The position numbers and the translations under genes are program-made. Below the pieces are notes generated by a model. It was not told where the DNA came from, searched no databases, and was given only the letters and a program-made list of their open reading frames with translations. From the NCBI RefSeq assembly GCF_002863565.1, contig NZ_PGUW01000005.1, forward strand, positions 248,001 through 312,000: a stretch of 64,000 bases of DNA, in the 5' to 3' direction. Position 1 is the first letter of the stretch, and each line of letters starts with the position of its first letter. Positions 17,009 to 26,972 of this stretch are shown in pieces. Origin of the DNA: Bacillus sp. V5-8f (GTDB lineage Bacteria > Bacillota > Bacilli > Bacillales > DSM-1321).

Positions 17009-18337
17009 CTATAGTATGGTCGCCGCCAATTGGGCAAGACCCGATCGCTCACCTTTTATAAGCTTGATATGGCCAGCTATGGGTTGGTCCTTAAATTTTT
17101 CGACCACGTACGTTAGCCCGTTGTTGTATTCATCCAAATATGGGTGGTCGATTTGTTCAGGATCTCCCATTAAGACTATTTTACTGCGGTCTCCCACCCG
17201 GGTGAGAATTGTTTTTACTTCATGCTTTGTTAGGTTTTGCGCTTCGTCAATAATGATAAACTGGTCCGGAATGCTCCTTCCCCTGATATAGGTCAATGCT
17301 TCAACCTCGATGGAGCTCATTCCGGCTAGTATGGCATCAAGCTCACCAGGTTTCTTTGTATTGAACAAATACTCAAGATTATCAAAGATCGGTTGCATCC
17401 ACGGCCTCAGTTTCTCTTCCTTTTCGCCCGGCAAATAGCCGATATCCTTCCCTACTGGAACAATAGGCCGGGCCACAAGCAGCTTTTTATATTGGCCTAG
17501 GTCCTCTGTCTGCATCAATCCCGCGGCCAAAGCAAGTAAAGTTTTTCCTGTTCCGGCTTTTCCGATTAGGGTTACCAGAGGCAGATCAGAGCGAAGGAGG
17601 ATTTCCATAGCCATTATCTGCTGTACATTCCTGGGCTTAATCCCCCAAATATGTTCCTGGTCGAACACAAGCTTCTTGATTGTCGTTCTTGACTTATCCA
17701 CAATTGCAATTGCCGAAGAGGAACCGCCCAATTCATCTTTCAAAAGGACGAATTCATTTGGATAAAATGGTTTTTTGGTAATTTCGGTGCACAATACGCT
17801 TCCTTTTTCATAAAACCTGTCCAAGACTTCCTTTGGGACAAAAAACTCTCGGAGGCCGCTGTATATATGGTCTAATTCCACAACCCGGTCATTTAGGAAA
17901 TCCTCTGCGGTAAGCCCGATGGCATCAGCCTTAACCCTGACCAACGTGTCTTTGGATACCAGAATGACTGTCCTGCCATTTTCTTTTGTTTGTTCTTCAA
18001 GCGCTAAATTCTTCGCAACTGCCAGTATTCTATTATCATTGGTTTTTTCAACAAATATTTCTTGCAGTTCATGAAACGACCGATGATTTAATTCAATTCT
18101 TAGAAAACCGCCATTATGAAGCGGTATTTTCTCATGAAGCTTTCCTATTTCACGGAAGCTATCAATCAATTTCGATACTTGCCTTGCGTTCCTCCCTATT
18201 TCGTCCATATACCTCTTTTTCGAATCGACTTCCTCAAGTACAACTGCTGGAATGACTACTTCATTCTCTTCGAAGGAAAAAATCGAATAAGGGTCTTGCA
18301 ACAAGACATTGGTATCTAATACATAGATTTTGCCCAA
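17009..18337 (-). CDS. ylaK: PIN-PhoH family ATPase (YlaK)
   Basis: 442 aa from TTG 18337, the same length as B. subtilis YlaK; GGGGGCG lies upstream, whereas the ATG at 18385 adds 16 unconserved residues. N-terminal PIN nuclease-like domain (~1-140) starting KIYVLDTNVLLQDP with acidic residues at VVLEEVDSKK and TNDNRIL; C-terminal PhoH ATPase (~230-442) with Walker A LIGKAGTGKTLLALAAG, Walker B QFIIIDEAQNLT and sensor LMGDPEQIDHP. PhoH2-type proteins of this layout act as RNA helicase/RNases in other bacteria; the substrate here is unknown. Confidence 0.93.
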   Translation of the reverse strand: MGKIYVLDTNVLLQDPYSIFSFEENEVVIPAVVLEEVDSKKRYMDEIGRNARQVSKLIDSFREIGKLHEKIPLHNGGFLRIELNHRSFHELQEIFVEKTNDNRILAVAKNLALEEQTKENGRTVILVSKDTLVRVKADAIGLTAEDFLNDRVVELDHIYSGLREFFVPKEVLDRFYEKGSVLCTEITKKPFYPNEFVLLKDELGGSSSAIAIVDKSRTTIKKLVFDQEHIWGIKPRNVQQIMAMEILLRSDLPLVTLIGKAGTGKTLLALAAGLMQTEDLGQYKKLLVARPIVPVGKDIGYLPGEKEEKLRPWMQPIFDNLEYLFNTKKPGELDAILAGMSSIEVEALTYIRGRSIPDQFIIIDEAQNLTKHEVKTILTRVGDRSKIVLMGDPEQIDHPYLDEYNNGLTYVVEKFKDQPIAGHIKLIKGERSGLAQLAATIL

Positions 18338-18498
18338 TATGACGCCCCCTGCCTGTTCATTCTGGAAAAGTCCACGAACCCGCATTTATTGCTACTTTAG
18401 TTTATGCCGTGGACGAGACTGTTGCTAAAATATATGTTTGTTCGCATTAAGATAGAAGAACATTTGCAGACTATATACAAAATGTCGGAATGTAGGCT

Positions 18499-18865
18499 AT
18501 GCAGGTGAAAAAACATTGGTATAGGATGATTGCTTTCCTGTTGATGCTGATTGCAATGCAGAAGACATCGCCGCAGAACCCAGAGACAAATCAACCGAGA
18601 ACCCTCACAAGTAAGAAGCAAGGCAATGAGAGATCCAGAGAGGCAGTTCGTCCAACAAGTTTTTATAGGCTTTACAGCATGCGGAGGTAGATCCCGGAGA
18701 GTTATGCGACAGAAGTGGTGTTAGATATTACATCGTTGTTGATAAATGTAGACGTAAAAATCGAGTGCTCACAATTACGGCAATGTTTAATGATCTTTAG
18801 TTGAAGCAATGAGAGAAGATCCTGCTGCAGCAAATTCTTCATTAGATTTTTATGTAAGTTTCTGA
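18499..18865 (+). pseudogene. ylaJ: Remnant of ylaJ (YhcN/YlaJ sporulation lipoprotein family)
   Basis: The interval between ylaK and ylaI has no intact gene, but pieces in all three plus-strand frames recall YlaJ. An N-terminal segment at 18499 is signal-like (MIAFLLMLIA followed by a polar linker). At about 18720 one frame reads VRYYIVVD and the next INVDVKIE, resembling the YlaJ core RYAVVGIDVDKD. At 18803 a third frame reads EAMREDPAAANSSLDFYV, resembling EALKKDPNGANAVV plus the following DFY. The lipobox Cys is out of frame and the 3' part is missing. The comparison is from memory, so the identity is tentative. An intact relative would be a forespore/germination-linked lipoprotein. Confidence 0.55.
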
Positions 18866-18998
18866 ACTCATTTTGCCTTATACAAATATTCGTGAAGCAT
18901 GAAACATGTTATACTCTTAGTATGTAATATTTAAGGGCATGAAAAGGGGTAACCATGCACTGACTAATATTTCAATACCAGAAAAGAGGAAGATTGCC

Positions 18999-19199
18999 AT
19001 GCGGGTAAAATGCGTTATTTGCGATACGATCGAGACGATTCCTGATTTTTCCCCTGAAGCTAAAAAGCTGAGGAACCGGCCGATCCATACATATATGTGC
19101 AAGAGCTGCCATCAAAGAATTGAAGAAAAAACAAACGCAAGGATCAATTCAGGAAATTTCCGCTTATACCGGAGCGTGACCAAGGATGATGAATGGTAG
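18999..19199 (+). CDS. ylaI: YlaI family small zinc-ribbon protein
   Basis: 66 aa from ATG 18999 (AGAGGAAG upstream). Two CxxC pairs, CVIC near the start and CKSC near residue 33, suggest a single zinc site. The block AKKLRNRPIHTYMC is characteristic of YlaI. Function unknown. A longer in-frame start at 18939 is not supported by conservation. Confidence 0.88.
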   Translation: MRVKCVICDTIETIPDFSPEAKKLRNRPIHTYMCKSCHQRIEEKTNARINSGNFRLYRSVTKDDEW

Positions 19200-19220
19200 G
19201 CCTGATTATTGCAAAAACAG

Positions 19221-19261
19221 AAAAAACCGTGGATTCCACATTGTGGACCCACGGTTTTTTA
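19221..19261. terminator. Bidirectional terminator of ylaI and the 95-aa gene
   Basis: CCGTGG (19227-19232) with CCACGG (19249-19254), plus inner pairing TCCAC/GTGGA, flanked by A6 on one side and T7 on the other, so it works for both convergent transcripts. Confidence 0.92.
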
Positions 19262-19546
19262 TTCTTCATAATTGATATATTTTTCTGGTTCAGCTTGTAT
19301 TTGTTCAAGCATCACGTCAATCAGTTCAATAGGAAACCGCACTTCTTTTTTCTCCTGATTGACCTGATATTCGACATAATAAAAGGGGTCTTCTTGTTTG
19401 ACCTTAATAATCATTGCTTGATGCTCGTCACGAATAAGCTGTTCAAATAGCAATCTTGTATCCCTTGCAGCAGTGTCATCAGGCCGTGCATCACAGACAA
19501 CTTTGATTGTTAGCCAATTATATAGGGTATTCTGCAATGATTGCAT
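19259..19546 (-). CDS. Conserved hypothetical protein, 95 aa
   Basis: Soluble, mixed alpha/beta and acidic at the C-terminus (MLEQIQAEPEKYINYEE). I do not recognise the family and see no motif. It lies four bases downstream of ylaH on the same strand and ends at a strong terminator, so it is probably the last gene of a typA-ylaH transcript. Codon usage looks like its neighbours, which supports a real gene. Confidence 0.65.
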   Translation of the reverse strand: MQSLQNTLYNWLTIKVVCDARPDDTAARDTRLLFEQLIRDEHQAMIIKVKQEDPFYYVEYQVNQEKKEVRFPIELIDVMLEQIQAEPEKYINYEE

Positions 19547-19549
19547 ATT

Positions 19550-19858
19550 TTATGCCTGCTCTTCTTTTTTATGGTTGTGCAGGCGAAACTTGTATATGCC
19601 AAGAACCAGGGCAGCGATAACCAACCCTTCGCCAACAGGCAGGAAAACAGCAAGAAATGAAAGAAGCGAGCATCCTAGTGCCATTGCGGTATAGATAATC
19701 ACATTTTTCAATAGCGGAAGCTTTTTCGCAAATCCGAGCTGATATACGAGGGCGCAAAGTACAAACACCGTTGCGTATAAATACCACATTCCCGTTTCAG
19801 GATTCTTATCCACATTAAAAAGTGCCGCAAAGAAAGACAGCCGCTCCTCCACATTCAT
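19550..19858 (-). CDS. ylaH: YlaH-like membrane protein
   Basis: 102 aa with three hydrophobic segments (about 24-42, 48-68, 72-88) and a short basic C-terminal tail ([13 protein letters not shown]). The N-terminus [20 protein letters not shown] matches the YlaH family. It follows typA by 23 bases in the same direction, as in B. subtilis. Function unknown. Confidence 0.85.
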   Translation of the reverse strand: MNVEERLSFFAALFNVDKNPETGMWYLYATVFVLCALVYQLGFAKKLPLLKNVIIYTAMALGCSLLSFLAVFLPVGEGLVIAALVLGIYKFRLHNHKKEEQA

Positions 19859-19881
19859 CCCTTTTCCCCCCTGGAAAAATA

Positions 19882-21726
19882 TTAGTTTGATTCAGCGTAT
19901 TTTTTCTTTTTTGCCGCTTTTTCCCGTTCGTTTTTGTCAAGAACCTTTTTGCGAAGACGAATCGATTCAGGCGTTACTTCACAATACTCATCATCGTTCA
20001 GATACTCCAGCGATTCTTCAAGAGACATAATTTTTGGCTTCTTCATAGTAGTTGTTTGGTCTTTGTTGGCAGATCGCATATTGGTCATTTGCTTTGCCTT
20101 GACAATATTTACGGTTAGATCATTTTCGCGGTTATGCTCGCCAACGATCATCCCTTCGTAAATCTCGGTACCTGGCTCAACAAAAATAACGCCGCGGTCT
20201 TCAACACCCATAATTCCATATTGAGTGGCTTTTCCATTTTCCATGGAAACCAGCACGCCTTGCCTTCTTCCGCCGACTTGGCCGGACTGCATCGGCTGAT
20301 AGCTGTCAAATGAATGGTTCATGATTCCATAACCACGAGTAAGCGTAAGGAATTCCGTAGAATAACCAATTAGGCCGCGAGCAGGTACGTTAAAAATCAG
20401 ACGGACTTGTCCGCTCCCGTTGTTAATCATATCTAGAAGCTCGCCCTTCCTAGCTCCAATTGATTCCATGATTGCTCCCGTATGCTCTTCCGGAACATCA
20501 ATTTGCACGCGTTCAACAGGCTCGCACCGAACGCCGTCAATTTCCTTGACGATAACTTCAGGCTTGGAAACCTGTAGCTCATAGCCTTCACGCCTCATGT
20601 TTTCAATTAAGATAGACAAATGAAGCTCACCGCGCCCTGATACAATCCAAACGTCAGGTGAATCTGTATCTTCAACACGCAAGCTCACGTCTGTTTCGAG
20701 CTGGGACTTCAATCTTTCCTCAATTTTCCTGGCTGTTACAAATTTGCCTTCACGCCCTGCAAACGGACTGTTGTTTACAAGGAAAGTCATTTGCAAAGTA
20801 GGCTCATCGATACGCAATACTGGAAGTGCTTCCTGATGGTCTACAGGAGTCACTGTTTCCCCTACGTTAATGTCCTCCATCCCGGAAACAGCGACAAGGT
20901 CACCGGCAACCGCTTCTTCAACTTCAACACGCTTTAAGCCGATAAAACCAAAAATTTTCGTAACGCGGAAATTCTTGACTGATCCGTCAAGCTTCATTAA
21001 TGCAACCTGCTGGCCGACCTTCATCGTACCGCGGAAAACGCGGCCGATACCAATACGTCCAACATAATCGTTATAGTCAAGCAATGCTACTTGGAATTGC
21101 AGCGGCTCTTCGCGGTTATCAACCGGAGCAGGGATCGTATCAACGATTGTTTCAAATAATGCTTCCATTGTTGGTTCCTGCTTAGCTGGGTCCGGGTCAA
21201 CGCTTGCTGTACCGTTTATGGCTGAAGCATAAATAACCGGGAATTCAAGCTGTTCCTCATCAGCGCCCAGCTCGATGAATAGATCAAGGACTTCATCAAT
21301 GACTTCCTGTGGACGTGCGGAGTCTTTGTCTATTTTGTTCACAACGACAACCGGTGTAATTTTTTGTTCCAATGCTTTTTTTAAGACAAAGCGTGTTTGG
21401 GGCATTGTGCCTTCATACGCATCAACAACAAGCAATGCGCCATCAACCATTCTCATGATCCGCTCCACTTCACCGCCAAAATCAGCGTGGCCCGGTGTAT
21501 CAAGAATATTGATCTTTGTGTCTTTATATTGAACGGCTGTATTTTTTGCCAGGATCGTGATTCCGCGTTCTCTTTCAAGGTCGTTGGAATCCATGGCGCG
21601 TTCTTCAACGTGCTCATTTGCACGGAATGTACCTGATTGTTTCAATAGTTCGTCTACCAGCGTCGTTTTCCCATGGTCAACGTGGGCAATGATCGCGATA
21701 TTGCGAATATCATTACGAGATTTCAA
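19882..21726 (-). CDS. typA: Ribosome-associated translational GTPase TypA/BipA
   Basis: 614 aa from TTG 21726, which sits 8 bases after AGGAG and gives the expected start [17 protein letters not shown]; an in-frame GTG three codons earlier overlaps the SD. G motifs: [14 protein letters not shown] (G1), ERGITI (G2), [11 protein letters not shown] (G3), NKIDKD (G4), [10 protein letters not shown] (G5). Domain II, EF-G-like domains III/V and the TypA-specific C-terminal domain (with [18 protein letters not shown]) follow. It binds the ribosome and assists 50S assembly, mainly in cold and stress. Confidence 0.96.
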   Translation of the reverse strand: MKSRNDIRNIAIIAHVDHGKTTLVDELLKQSGTFRANEHVEERAMDSNDLERERGITILAKNTAVQYKDTKINILDTPGHADFGGEVERIMRMVDGALLVVDAYEGTMPQTRFVLKKALEQKITPVVVVNKIDKDSARPQEVIDEVLDLFIELGADEEQLEFPVIYASAINGTASVDPDPAKQEPTMEALFETIVDTIPAPVDNREEPLQFQVALLDYNDYVGRIGIGRVFRGTMKVGQQVALMKLDGSVKNFRVTKIFGFIGLKRVEVEEAVAGDLVAVSGMEDINVGETVTPVDHQEALPVLRIDEPTLQMTFLVNNSPFAGREGKFVTARKIEERLKSQLETDVSLRVEDTDSPDVWIVSGRGELHLSILIENMRREGYELQVSKPEVIVKEIDGVRCEPVERVQIDVPEEHTGAIMESIGARKGELLDMINNGSGQVRLIFNVPARGLIGYSTEFLTLTRGYGIMNHSFDSYQPMQSGQVGGRRQGVLVSMENGKATQYGIMGVEDRGVIFVEPGTEIYEGMIVGEHNRENDLTVNIVKAKQMTNMRSANKDQTTTMKKPKIMSLEESLEYLNDDEYCEVTPESIRLRKKVLDKNEREKAAKKKKYAESN

Positions 21727-21903
21727 TAAATTCACTCCTAGTATATAATGTCTGTCCCATTAACTTACATATTATATCACATTCATAGTAGAAACAAAGA
21801 AAGAAATTGTGTACAATCATAAGAAAAGCGCAGGTTGCCCTGTAATTTAAAGAAATGTCTGCTCAAAAATATTAACTTCCATTTAAAAAACGGGGTGAAG
21901 AAT

Positions 21904-22098
21904 ATGAAGGAAGTACGATGGAATTTCCTGCTTCTCGCGATACTTGCTGCAGCGAGCATGGCGTGGACAGGCATTGCGATCGGCGAGGGAAGCGCAATCG
22001 GCATCATGCTTAGTATACTCGCTTTATTTATCATTATGGGCTATGGCTTTACCAAGAAAAGAAAACTGCGTGAAAAGGGCACAAAAGCACAAAAATAA
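21904..22098 (+). CDS. ylaF: YlaF/DUF5325 small membrane protein
   Basis: 64 aa from ATG 21904 (GGGGTGAAG upstream). Two hydrophobic helices, FLLLAILAAASMAWTGIAI and IGIMLSILALFIIMGYG, and a basic tail KKRKLREKGTKAQK. It matches the YlaF position (divergent from typA). A longer frame to 21835 lacks an SD. Function unknown. Confidence 0.8.
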   Translation: MKEVRWNFLLLAILAAASMAWTGIAIGEGSAIGIMLSILALFIIMGYGFTKKRKLREKGTKAQK

Positions 22099-22104
22099 GC
22101 CAGG

Positions 22105-22134
22105 AAAAACGCCACTTTTCATAGTGGCGTTTTT
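22105..22134. terminator. Bidirectional terminator between ylaF and yktC
   Basis: AAAAACGCCAC (22105-22115), an 8-base loop, GTGGCGTTTTT (22124-22134), then T. Confidence 0.93.
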
Positions 22135-22929
22135 TCACAGATTGTTCAAGTAATTCTCCTGAATCTCTTTATGAAGGCCGGGTTTCGACACAAACAAGGA
22201 TCCTCCTTTGATAAAATCCAAAGGATTTCCATAAAGATCGCTGACCTCTCCTCCTGCCTCTTCGATTAGGATGGCCCCTCCTGCAAAATCCCAGGGAGAA
22301 AGCCTTGGTGTAATATACGCATCCAGCCTGCCAGCTGCGACGAAGGCAAGTTCAAGTGCAGCAGATCCATATGACCTTGTTCCCCTCACGTCCCGAACGA
22401 GAGGTGCCAGTATGGAGGGATCAATTTTCTTATTTTCGGTAACCCACGTCGCATTTAAAGACAGAATCGCTTCCTTCACAGGTACTTGTTCCAGCTTAGG
22501 GATTTCCTTTTCATTCATAAACGCCCCTTGTCCCCTGATTGTATGATACAATTCATCATGGACAACATCATACACAAGCCCGATTTTTCCGACACCATCT
22601 TCAAGGATACCGATGGATATTGCGAAATTCCTTTGCTGGTGAATGAAGTTCATCGTACCGTCAATTGGATCAATGATCCAGACGATGCCTTTTAAATCAC
22701 TGACGGCATCTCCCATCCCTTCCTCCCCCAGAATCCTGTGGCCCGGGAAGGTTTCCGTTATTTTATCAAGGAAAAATTGCTCCGTTTCCCTGTCCATGTT
22801 CGTAACAAGATCGTTTGGATTTGACTTTGTTTCAATGTTCAGCTTTTTTTCAAACGAGAATCTAAGCTTTTCTCCTGCTTCTTCGATCCATTTTTTCGCA
22901 TATGTATCTATTTCTTTCCAATTCGTCAT
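22135..22929 (-). CDS. yktC: Inositol monophosphatase family phosphatase (YktC)
   Basis: 264 aa from ATG 22929 (CCGGAGG upstream; an earlier ATG at 22947 overlaps the SD). IMPase motifs are complete: metal-site Glu in RILGEEG, WIIDPIDGTMNF (motif A) and SPWDFAGGAILIEEAGG (motif B). B. subtilis YktC has inositol monophosphatase/NADP phosphatase-like activity; the physiological substrate here is not certain. Divergent from the downstream yktB region. Confidence 0.93.
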   Translation of the reverse strand: MTNWKEIDTYAKKWIEEAGEKLRFSFEKKLNIETKSNPNDLVTNMDRETEQFFLDKITETFPGHRILGEEGMGDAVSDLKGIVWIIDPIDGTMNFIHQQRNFAISIGILEDGVGKIGLVYDVVHDELYHTIRGQGAFMNEKEIPKLEQVPVKEAILSLNATWVTENKKIDPSILAPLVRDVRGTRSYGSAALELAFVAAGRLDAYITPRLSPWDFAGGAILIEEAGGEVSDLYGNPLDFIKGGSLFVSKPGLHKEIQENYLNNL

Positions 22930-23104
22930 ACCTGATCCTCCGGTCATTTGGTGAACACATCCCCTAGTATATGAAGATATAAAAATTTTAGGCTTTATTC
23001 AGCTGGCAGCCAACGAAAACAACAAGATATTGGTCCATGGATAAAGCCGGTTTTATTTAGCTTACTTTATACTGCCATTTTCTTCAAGAAAACAGGGTTT
23101 ATAA

Positions 23105-23144
23105 AAGACGGACACTTTGTTTTTTCCAAGAAAGTGTCCGTCTT
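23105..23144. terminator. Strong 14-bp hairpin, possible terminator
   Basis: AAGACGGACACTTT (23105-23118) pairs perfectly with AAAGTGTCCGTCTT (23131-23144) around a T-rich loop. It lies 76 bases after the stop of the 65-aa gene, with only a short T tract on the minus side (TTTATAAA). Confidence 0.55.
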
Positions 23145-23220
23145 ACATCTTCCATATTCCATTAAGATTGTAAATTCTCATTTCCAGCTTTTTTTCTCCT
23201 TTTTTCTCCGAGGGCCTTTG

Positions 23221-23418
23221 CTATAACGCCTTAAGTCTTAATAATTCTAAGCGGATGCGTTCTAGCTTTTGTTTGCATTGATTCTTTTTTTGTTCATTTT
23301 TTTCACCGATTGCCTCGAATAAGGTAGCAAGCTCATAATCCATTTCCATTCTCAATACTGCTGTTCTATGTTTTTCAACTTCTTTTGCTTTTAACGCCTG
23401 ATTCATAACTTGTTTCAT
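23221..23418 (-). CDS. Small coiled-coil protein, unknown
   Basis: 65 aa from ATG 23418, with AAGGAG 8 bases upstream; an earlier in-frame start at 23436 overlaps the SD. The protein is almost wholly helical and charged, with heptad-like spacing through KQVMNQALKAKEVEKHRTAV and the basic C-terminal KQKLERIRLELLRLKAL. I do not recognise the family. It is monocistronic, between yktC and yktB. Confidence 0.7.
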   Translation of the reverse strand: MKQVMNQALKAKEVEKHRTAVLRMEMDYELATLFEAIGEKNEQKKNQCKQKLERIRLELLRLKAL

Positions 23419-23617
23419 GGAATCTGCTCCTTTCAATCATTTAACTAAATTTTCAGATTTATTTTTACTATATATTATGACGCCCCTCGTCAAATCGCAA
23501 CAAATATGTGCAATAACCTAACATGAATCCAAGGGAACGATCATGCTATAGTAATTTTTTTTCAATTAATTATCCCTGTGCTACAATATATGTAGGACAA
23601 GATACAGGAGGAACGAA

Positions 23618-24238
23618 ATGGAACAACCGACTTTTACTGCCAGTGATTTTGATGTTTTTAAAATAGATGGGCTAGATGAGCGAATGGAAGCTTTAAAGGA
23701 GCAGATTTGGCCAAAGCTTCAAACCCTGGGCACCCACTTTTCGCAAGAATTATCAGCCAAGACCGGCGACGAGATGTTTGCCCATGTCGCGAAGCACGCA
23801 AGACGGACCGTAAATCCCCCGAAAGATACGTGGGTTGCTTTTGCTGCCAATAACCGGGGATATAAAATGATGCCCCACTTCCAGATTGGTTTATGGGAAA
23901 CCCATATGTTTATTTGGTTTGCAGTGATTTATGAAGCACCTAATAAAGCAGAATTTGGAAAAACCCTTGAGCAGGACGCCCTAAAAGTAAATGATATGAT
24001 CCCGAATTACTTTGTTTGGTCGCTCGACCATACTAAGCCTGAAGTGATTCCTCATGAAGGCCTCTCCGTCGAGGAATTGACATCCATGTTCAAACGGCTT
24101 CAGACCGTGAAAAAAGCAGAAATCCTTTGTGGGATACAAATCCCCCGTGATGAAGCGGTCACGCTATCAGGAGAAGCCCTGGTAACAAAAATCAGTAATG
24201 CGTTTGACCATTTAATACCCCTGTATAAACTGAGTTAA
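23618..24238 (+). CDS. yktB: DUF1054 family protein (YktB)
   Basis: 206 aa. DUF1054/YktB blocks: FTASDFDVFKIDGLDERM, HVAKHARRTVNPPKDTW, GYKMMPHFQIGLWETHMF. ATG with AGGAGG upstream. The fold is known structurally for the family but the function is not. In B. subtilis yktB directly follows yktA; here the trp operon separates them. Confidence 0.9.
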   Translation: MEQPTFTASDFDVFKIDGLDERMEALKEQIWPKLQTLGTHFSQELSAKTGDEMFAHVAKHARRTVNPPKDTWVAFAANNRGYKMMPHFQIGLWETHMFIWFAVIYEAPNKAEFGKTLEQDALKVNDMIPNYFVWSLDHTKPEVIPHEGLSVEELTSMFKRLQTVKKAEILCGIQIPRDEAVTLSGEALVTKISNAFDHLIPLYKLS

Positions 24239-24301
24239 ACATATAGTGTGGCAATCGGCAGGAAACACGGAATAGCAAGAGATTTCTATAAATAAAGTAA
24301 A

Positions 24302-24330
24302 GGGCTGGATCCGTTATCCAGCCCTTTTTT
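24302..24330. terminator. Bidirectional terminator of yktB and the trp operon
   Basis: GGGCTGGAT (24302-24310), a 5-base loop, ATCCAGCCC (24316-24324), then six T on the plus strand; the minus side reads TTTACTTTATT. Confidence 0.9.
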
Positions 24331-24343
24331 ACAGTTATTCTGT

Positions 24344-25132
24344 TTATGACAGCACTTTTCCTTTTGCCGCTTGAATCAAGTTGGTAATTTCATCGTATTC
24401 CCCGGCAGAAAGCAATTGGACGATCTTGCTCCCGACAACTGTACCGTCACAGTATTTACCGGCCTCTTGAACATGCTGCGACGTGGAAATCCCGAAACCA
24501 GCCAAAACTGGGATGTTGCTTATGGACCGGACCTGCTGTAAGAAGCGGCCGGTTTCCTCTTCAAAATGGTCCCTTGCCCCTGTTGTTCCTTTTATGGTTA
24601 CAGCGTATAGGAAGCCCTCAGCTCCATCCACTAGTTTCTTTATCCGCTCTACCGGGCTTGTTAATGTCACAAGCCGCACTAAAGCAATACCTGACTGTTT
24701 TAACTCCCCGGATATGATGCCTTCTTCTTCAAGCGGCATGTCCGGAATGATGCAGGCGTCCACTCCGGCCGCACTACAATCAGCAGCAAACTGCCCGGCC
24801 CCGTAGGCAAACACCGGATTAAGATAAGTCATCAGAATGATAGGAATATCGATTTCCGAACGTATAGAGGTTAGAGTCTCTAATATGCCTCTCAGGGATA
24901 CTCCTTGTTCAAGGGCGCGCTTCCCTGCCTCCTGTATGACCGGCCCGTCTGCTACCGGATCCGAAAACGGAATCCCCAATTCCACTGCATCAGCTCCCGC
25001 CCCTTGCAAGAATAAAAGCTGCTCCTTCAATTTACCGAGGCCTCCATCACCTGCCATAATGTATGGTATAAACGCCTTATCACCTTTTTGGCTGCACATT
25101 TCAAGCGCTTGTTCGAGTCTGTCCTTACCCAA
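24344..25132 (-). CDS. trpA: Tryptophan synthase alpha subunit
   Basis: 262 aa, TIM barrel. Catalytic residues: Glu in [15 protein letters not shown] and Asp in IIPDMPLEE; phosphate-binding Gly near FGISTSQHV. It cleaves indole-3-glycerol phosphate to indole for TrpB. TTG start with GGAGG 8 bases upstream; it overlaps the trpB stop by 8 bases (coupling). Last gene of the operon. Confidence 0.96.
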   Translation of the reverse strand: MGKDRLEQALEMCSQKGDKAFIPYIMAGDGGLGKLKEQLLFLQGAGADAVELGIPFSDPVADGPVIQEAGKRALEQGVSLRGILETLTSIRSEIDIPIILMTYLNPVFAYGAGQFAADCSAAGVDACIIPDMPLEEEGIISGELKQSGIALVRLVTLTSPVERIKKLVDGAEGFLYAVTIKGTTGARDHFEEETGRFLQQVRSISNIPVLAGFGISTSQHVQEAGKYCDGTVVGSKIVQLLSAGEYDEITNLIQAAKGKVLS

Positions 25133-26330
25133 TGATATTTCCTCCCATCAGCTTCTGGATTGTTTCCACGTCTTTGTCTCCCCTGCCTGACAGGCAAATA
25201 ACAAGTTTTTTTTCAGTACCCATTTCCTTAGCAAGTCCTACTGCGTGAGCCACCGCATGCGAGCTTTCGAGCGCAGGGATAATCCCTTCAGTCCGTGATA
25301 GCAAAATGAAAGCGTCCAGAGCTTCTTTATCAGTAACGGAAGCATACTTCACCCTTCCAATATCTTTTAATAAACTGTGCTCAGGTCCTACACCTGGGTA
25401 ATCGAGGCCCGCCGAAATCGAATGCGCTTCCTGAATTTGGCCATTATCATCCTGCAACAAATACATTAAGGAGCCATGGAGGATTCCTTGCTTGCCTTTT
25501 GTCAGGGTCGCTGCATGCTTATCCGTATCAATGCCGCTTCCTGCAGCCTCAACACCGACCAATGATACGCCTTCATCCTCTATAAACGGATAGAACATTC
25601 CCATGGCATTACTGCCGCCGCCGATACAGGCAACAATCGCATCTGGAAGGTCTCCCTCCATTTCTTCAAACTGGCGTTTTGTTTCATTGCCAATAACGCT
25701 TTGAAAATCCCGGACAATTTTCGGAAATGGGTGCGGTCCAAGAACCGAGCCCATTATATAATGGGTATCATCCACATTTGCCACCCAATATCTTAAAGCT
25801 TCATTAACAGCATCTTTAAGTGTGCCGCTCCCCTGGTCCACGGAGACCACCTTGGCCCCAAGCAGCTCCATGCGGAATACATTAAGCTTTTGACGGGCGA
25901 CGTCTTCTTTCCCCATAAATATAACGCATTCCAAGTTCAGCAGGGCACATACTGTTGCGGTCGCTACACCGTGCTGGCCGGCACCTGTTTCGGCGACAAC
26001 CTTTTTCTTTCCCATTCTTGTGGTTAAAAGCGCCTGGCCAATCGTATTGTTAATCTTATGGGCGCCTGTATGGTTCAGGTCTTCCCGTTTTAAATATATT
26101 TTTGCGCCTCCCGCATGTTTTGTAAGATTTTCAGCGTAATAGAGCGGGTTTTCACGCCCGATATACTGGGTTAAGTAATATTCCATTTCCTTTTGAAAAT
26201 TCTCATCCTTGATCGCTTCTTCATAGGCTTTTTCAAGTTCCAATACGGCCGTCATGAGTGTTTCGGGAACGAATCTTCCTCCGTAAGGGCCGAAATGTCC
26301 GTTATTGTCTGGCTGAACATAGGTGCTCAT
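25125..26330 (-). CDS. trpB: Tryptophan synthase beta subunit
   Basis: 401 aa, PLP enzyme. The cofactor Lys is in [15 protein letters not shown]; the phosphate-binding loop is [10 protein letters not shown]; the substrate Glu region is [14 protein letters not shown]. It joins indole and serine to give tryptophan in the alpha2beta2 complex. It is a standard TrpB1 type. ATG 15 bases from the trpF stop. Confidence 0.97.
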   Translation of the reverse strand: MSTYVQPDNNGHFGPYGGRFVPETLMTAVLELEKAYEEAIKDENFQKEMEYYLTQYIGRENPLYYAENLTKHAGGAKIYLKREDLNHTGAHKINNTIGQALLTTRMGKKKVVAETGAGQHGVATATVCALLNLECVIFMGKEDVARQKLNVFRMELLGAKVVSVDQGSGTLKDAVNEALRYWVANVDDTHYIMGSVLGPHPFPKIVRDFQSVIGNETKRQFEEMEGDLPDAIVACIGGGSNAMGMFYPFIEDEGVSLVGVEAAGSGIDTDKHAATLTKGKQGILHGSLMYLLQDDNGQIQEAHSISAGLDYPGVGPEHSLLKDIGRVKYASVTDKEALDAFILLSRTEGIIPALESSHAVAHAVGLAKEMGTEKKLVICLSGRGDKDVETIQKLMGGNIIG

Positions 26331-26344
26331 TTACTTCCACTCCT

Positions 26345-26956
26345 TTAGTAGCTTCGTAGTTTTGCATTTCTCACAAATCTATAGATCTTATCCAAATCCT
26401 TAGCTCCGTTTGTTTCCACTCCGCTTGAAACATCAACACCGGCCGGCTGGACGGCTTTGATAGCCTCGCTTACATTTTCGGGTGTAAGCCCCCCTGCCAG
26501 AATAATGTTGTTAAGCGGAAGGGATTGCGGATCCAATAATTCCTCATCAATGGCTATCCCATTGCCGCCATGATATTTTCCTTTCGGGCTATCAAGCAAA
26601 AAATAGTCTGACTGGTATGAAGCCAGCTTTTCGAGGTCTTCCCGCTTGCCGATACCAAAGGCCTTAATAACCGGCAAACCCAATCCCTGAATATAGTCGG
26701 GTTTTTCATCACCATGCAGCTGGATATAATCAAGTCCTGCGATGCACTGAATCCGTTTTATTTCGTCTGGATGCTCATTTACAAAAACGCCCACTGTCTT
26801 GACCTTGCCACCGAGCCTGGCAATTATCTCCGCTGCCGATTCAGGCTCAATCCGGCGTTTGCTTTTAGCAAAGACAAAACCTAACAAATCGGCGCCTGCA
26901 TCTATAGCTGCCTTGGCTGCTTCATGTGTTGTGATTCCGCAAATTTTTACGATCAT
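26345..26956 (-). CDS. trpF: Phosphoribosylanthranilate isomerase
   Basis: 203 aa TIM barrel. Catalytic Cys in MIVKICGITTHEAA, Asp in the DYIQLHGDE / LLDSPKGKYHG region, and the phosphate site LAGGLTPENV with GVDVSSGVE. It performs the Amadori rearrangement to CdRP. The gene order trpC-trpF-trpB is canonical. Confidence 0.95.
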   Translation of the reverse strand: MIVKICGITTHEAAKAAIDAGADLLGFVFAKSKRRIEPESAAEIIARLGGKVKTVGVFVNEHPDEIKRIQCIAGLDYIQLHGDEKPDYIQGLGLPVIKAFGIGKREDLEKLASYQSDYFLLDSPKGKYHGGNGIAIDEELLDPQSLPLNNIILAGGLTPENVSEAIKAVQPAGVDVSSGVETNGAKDLDKIYRFVRNAKLRSY

Positions 26957-26972
26957 CTAAAAACTCCTAACG

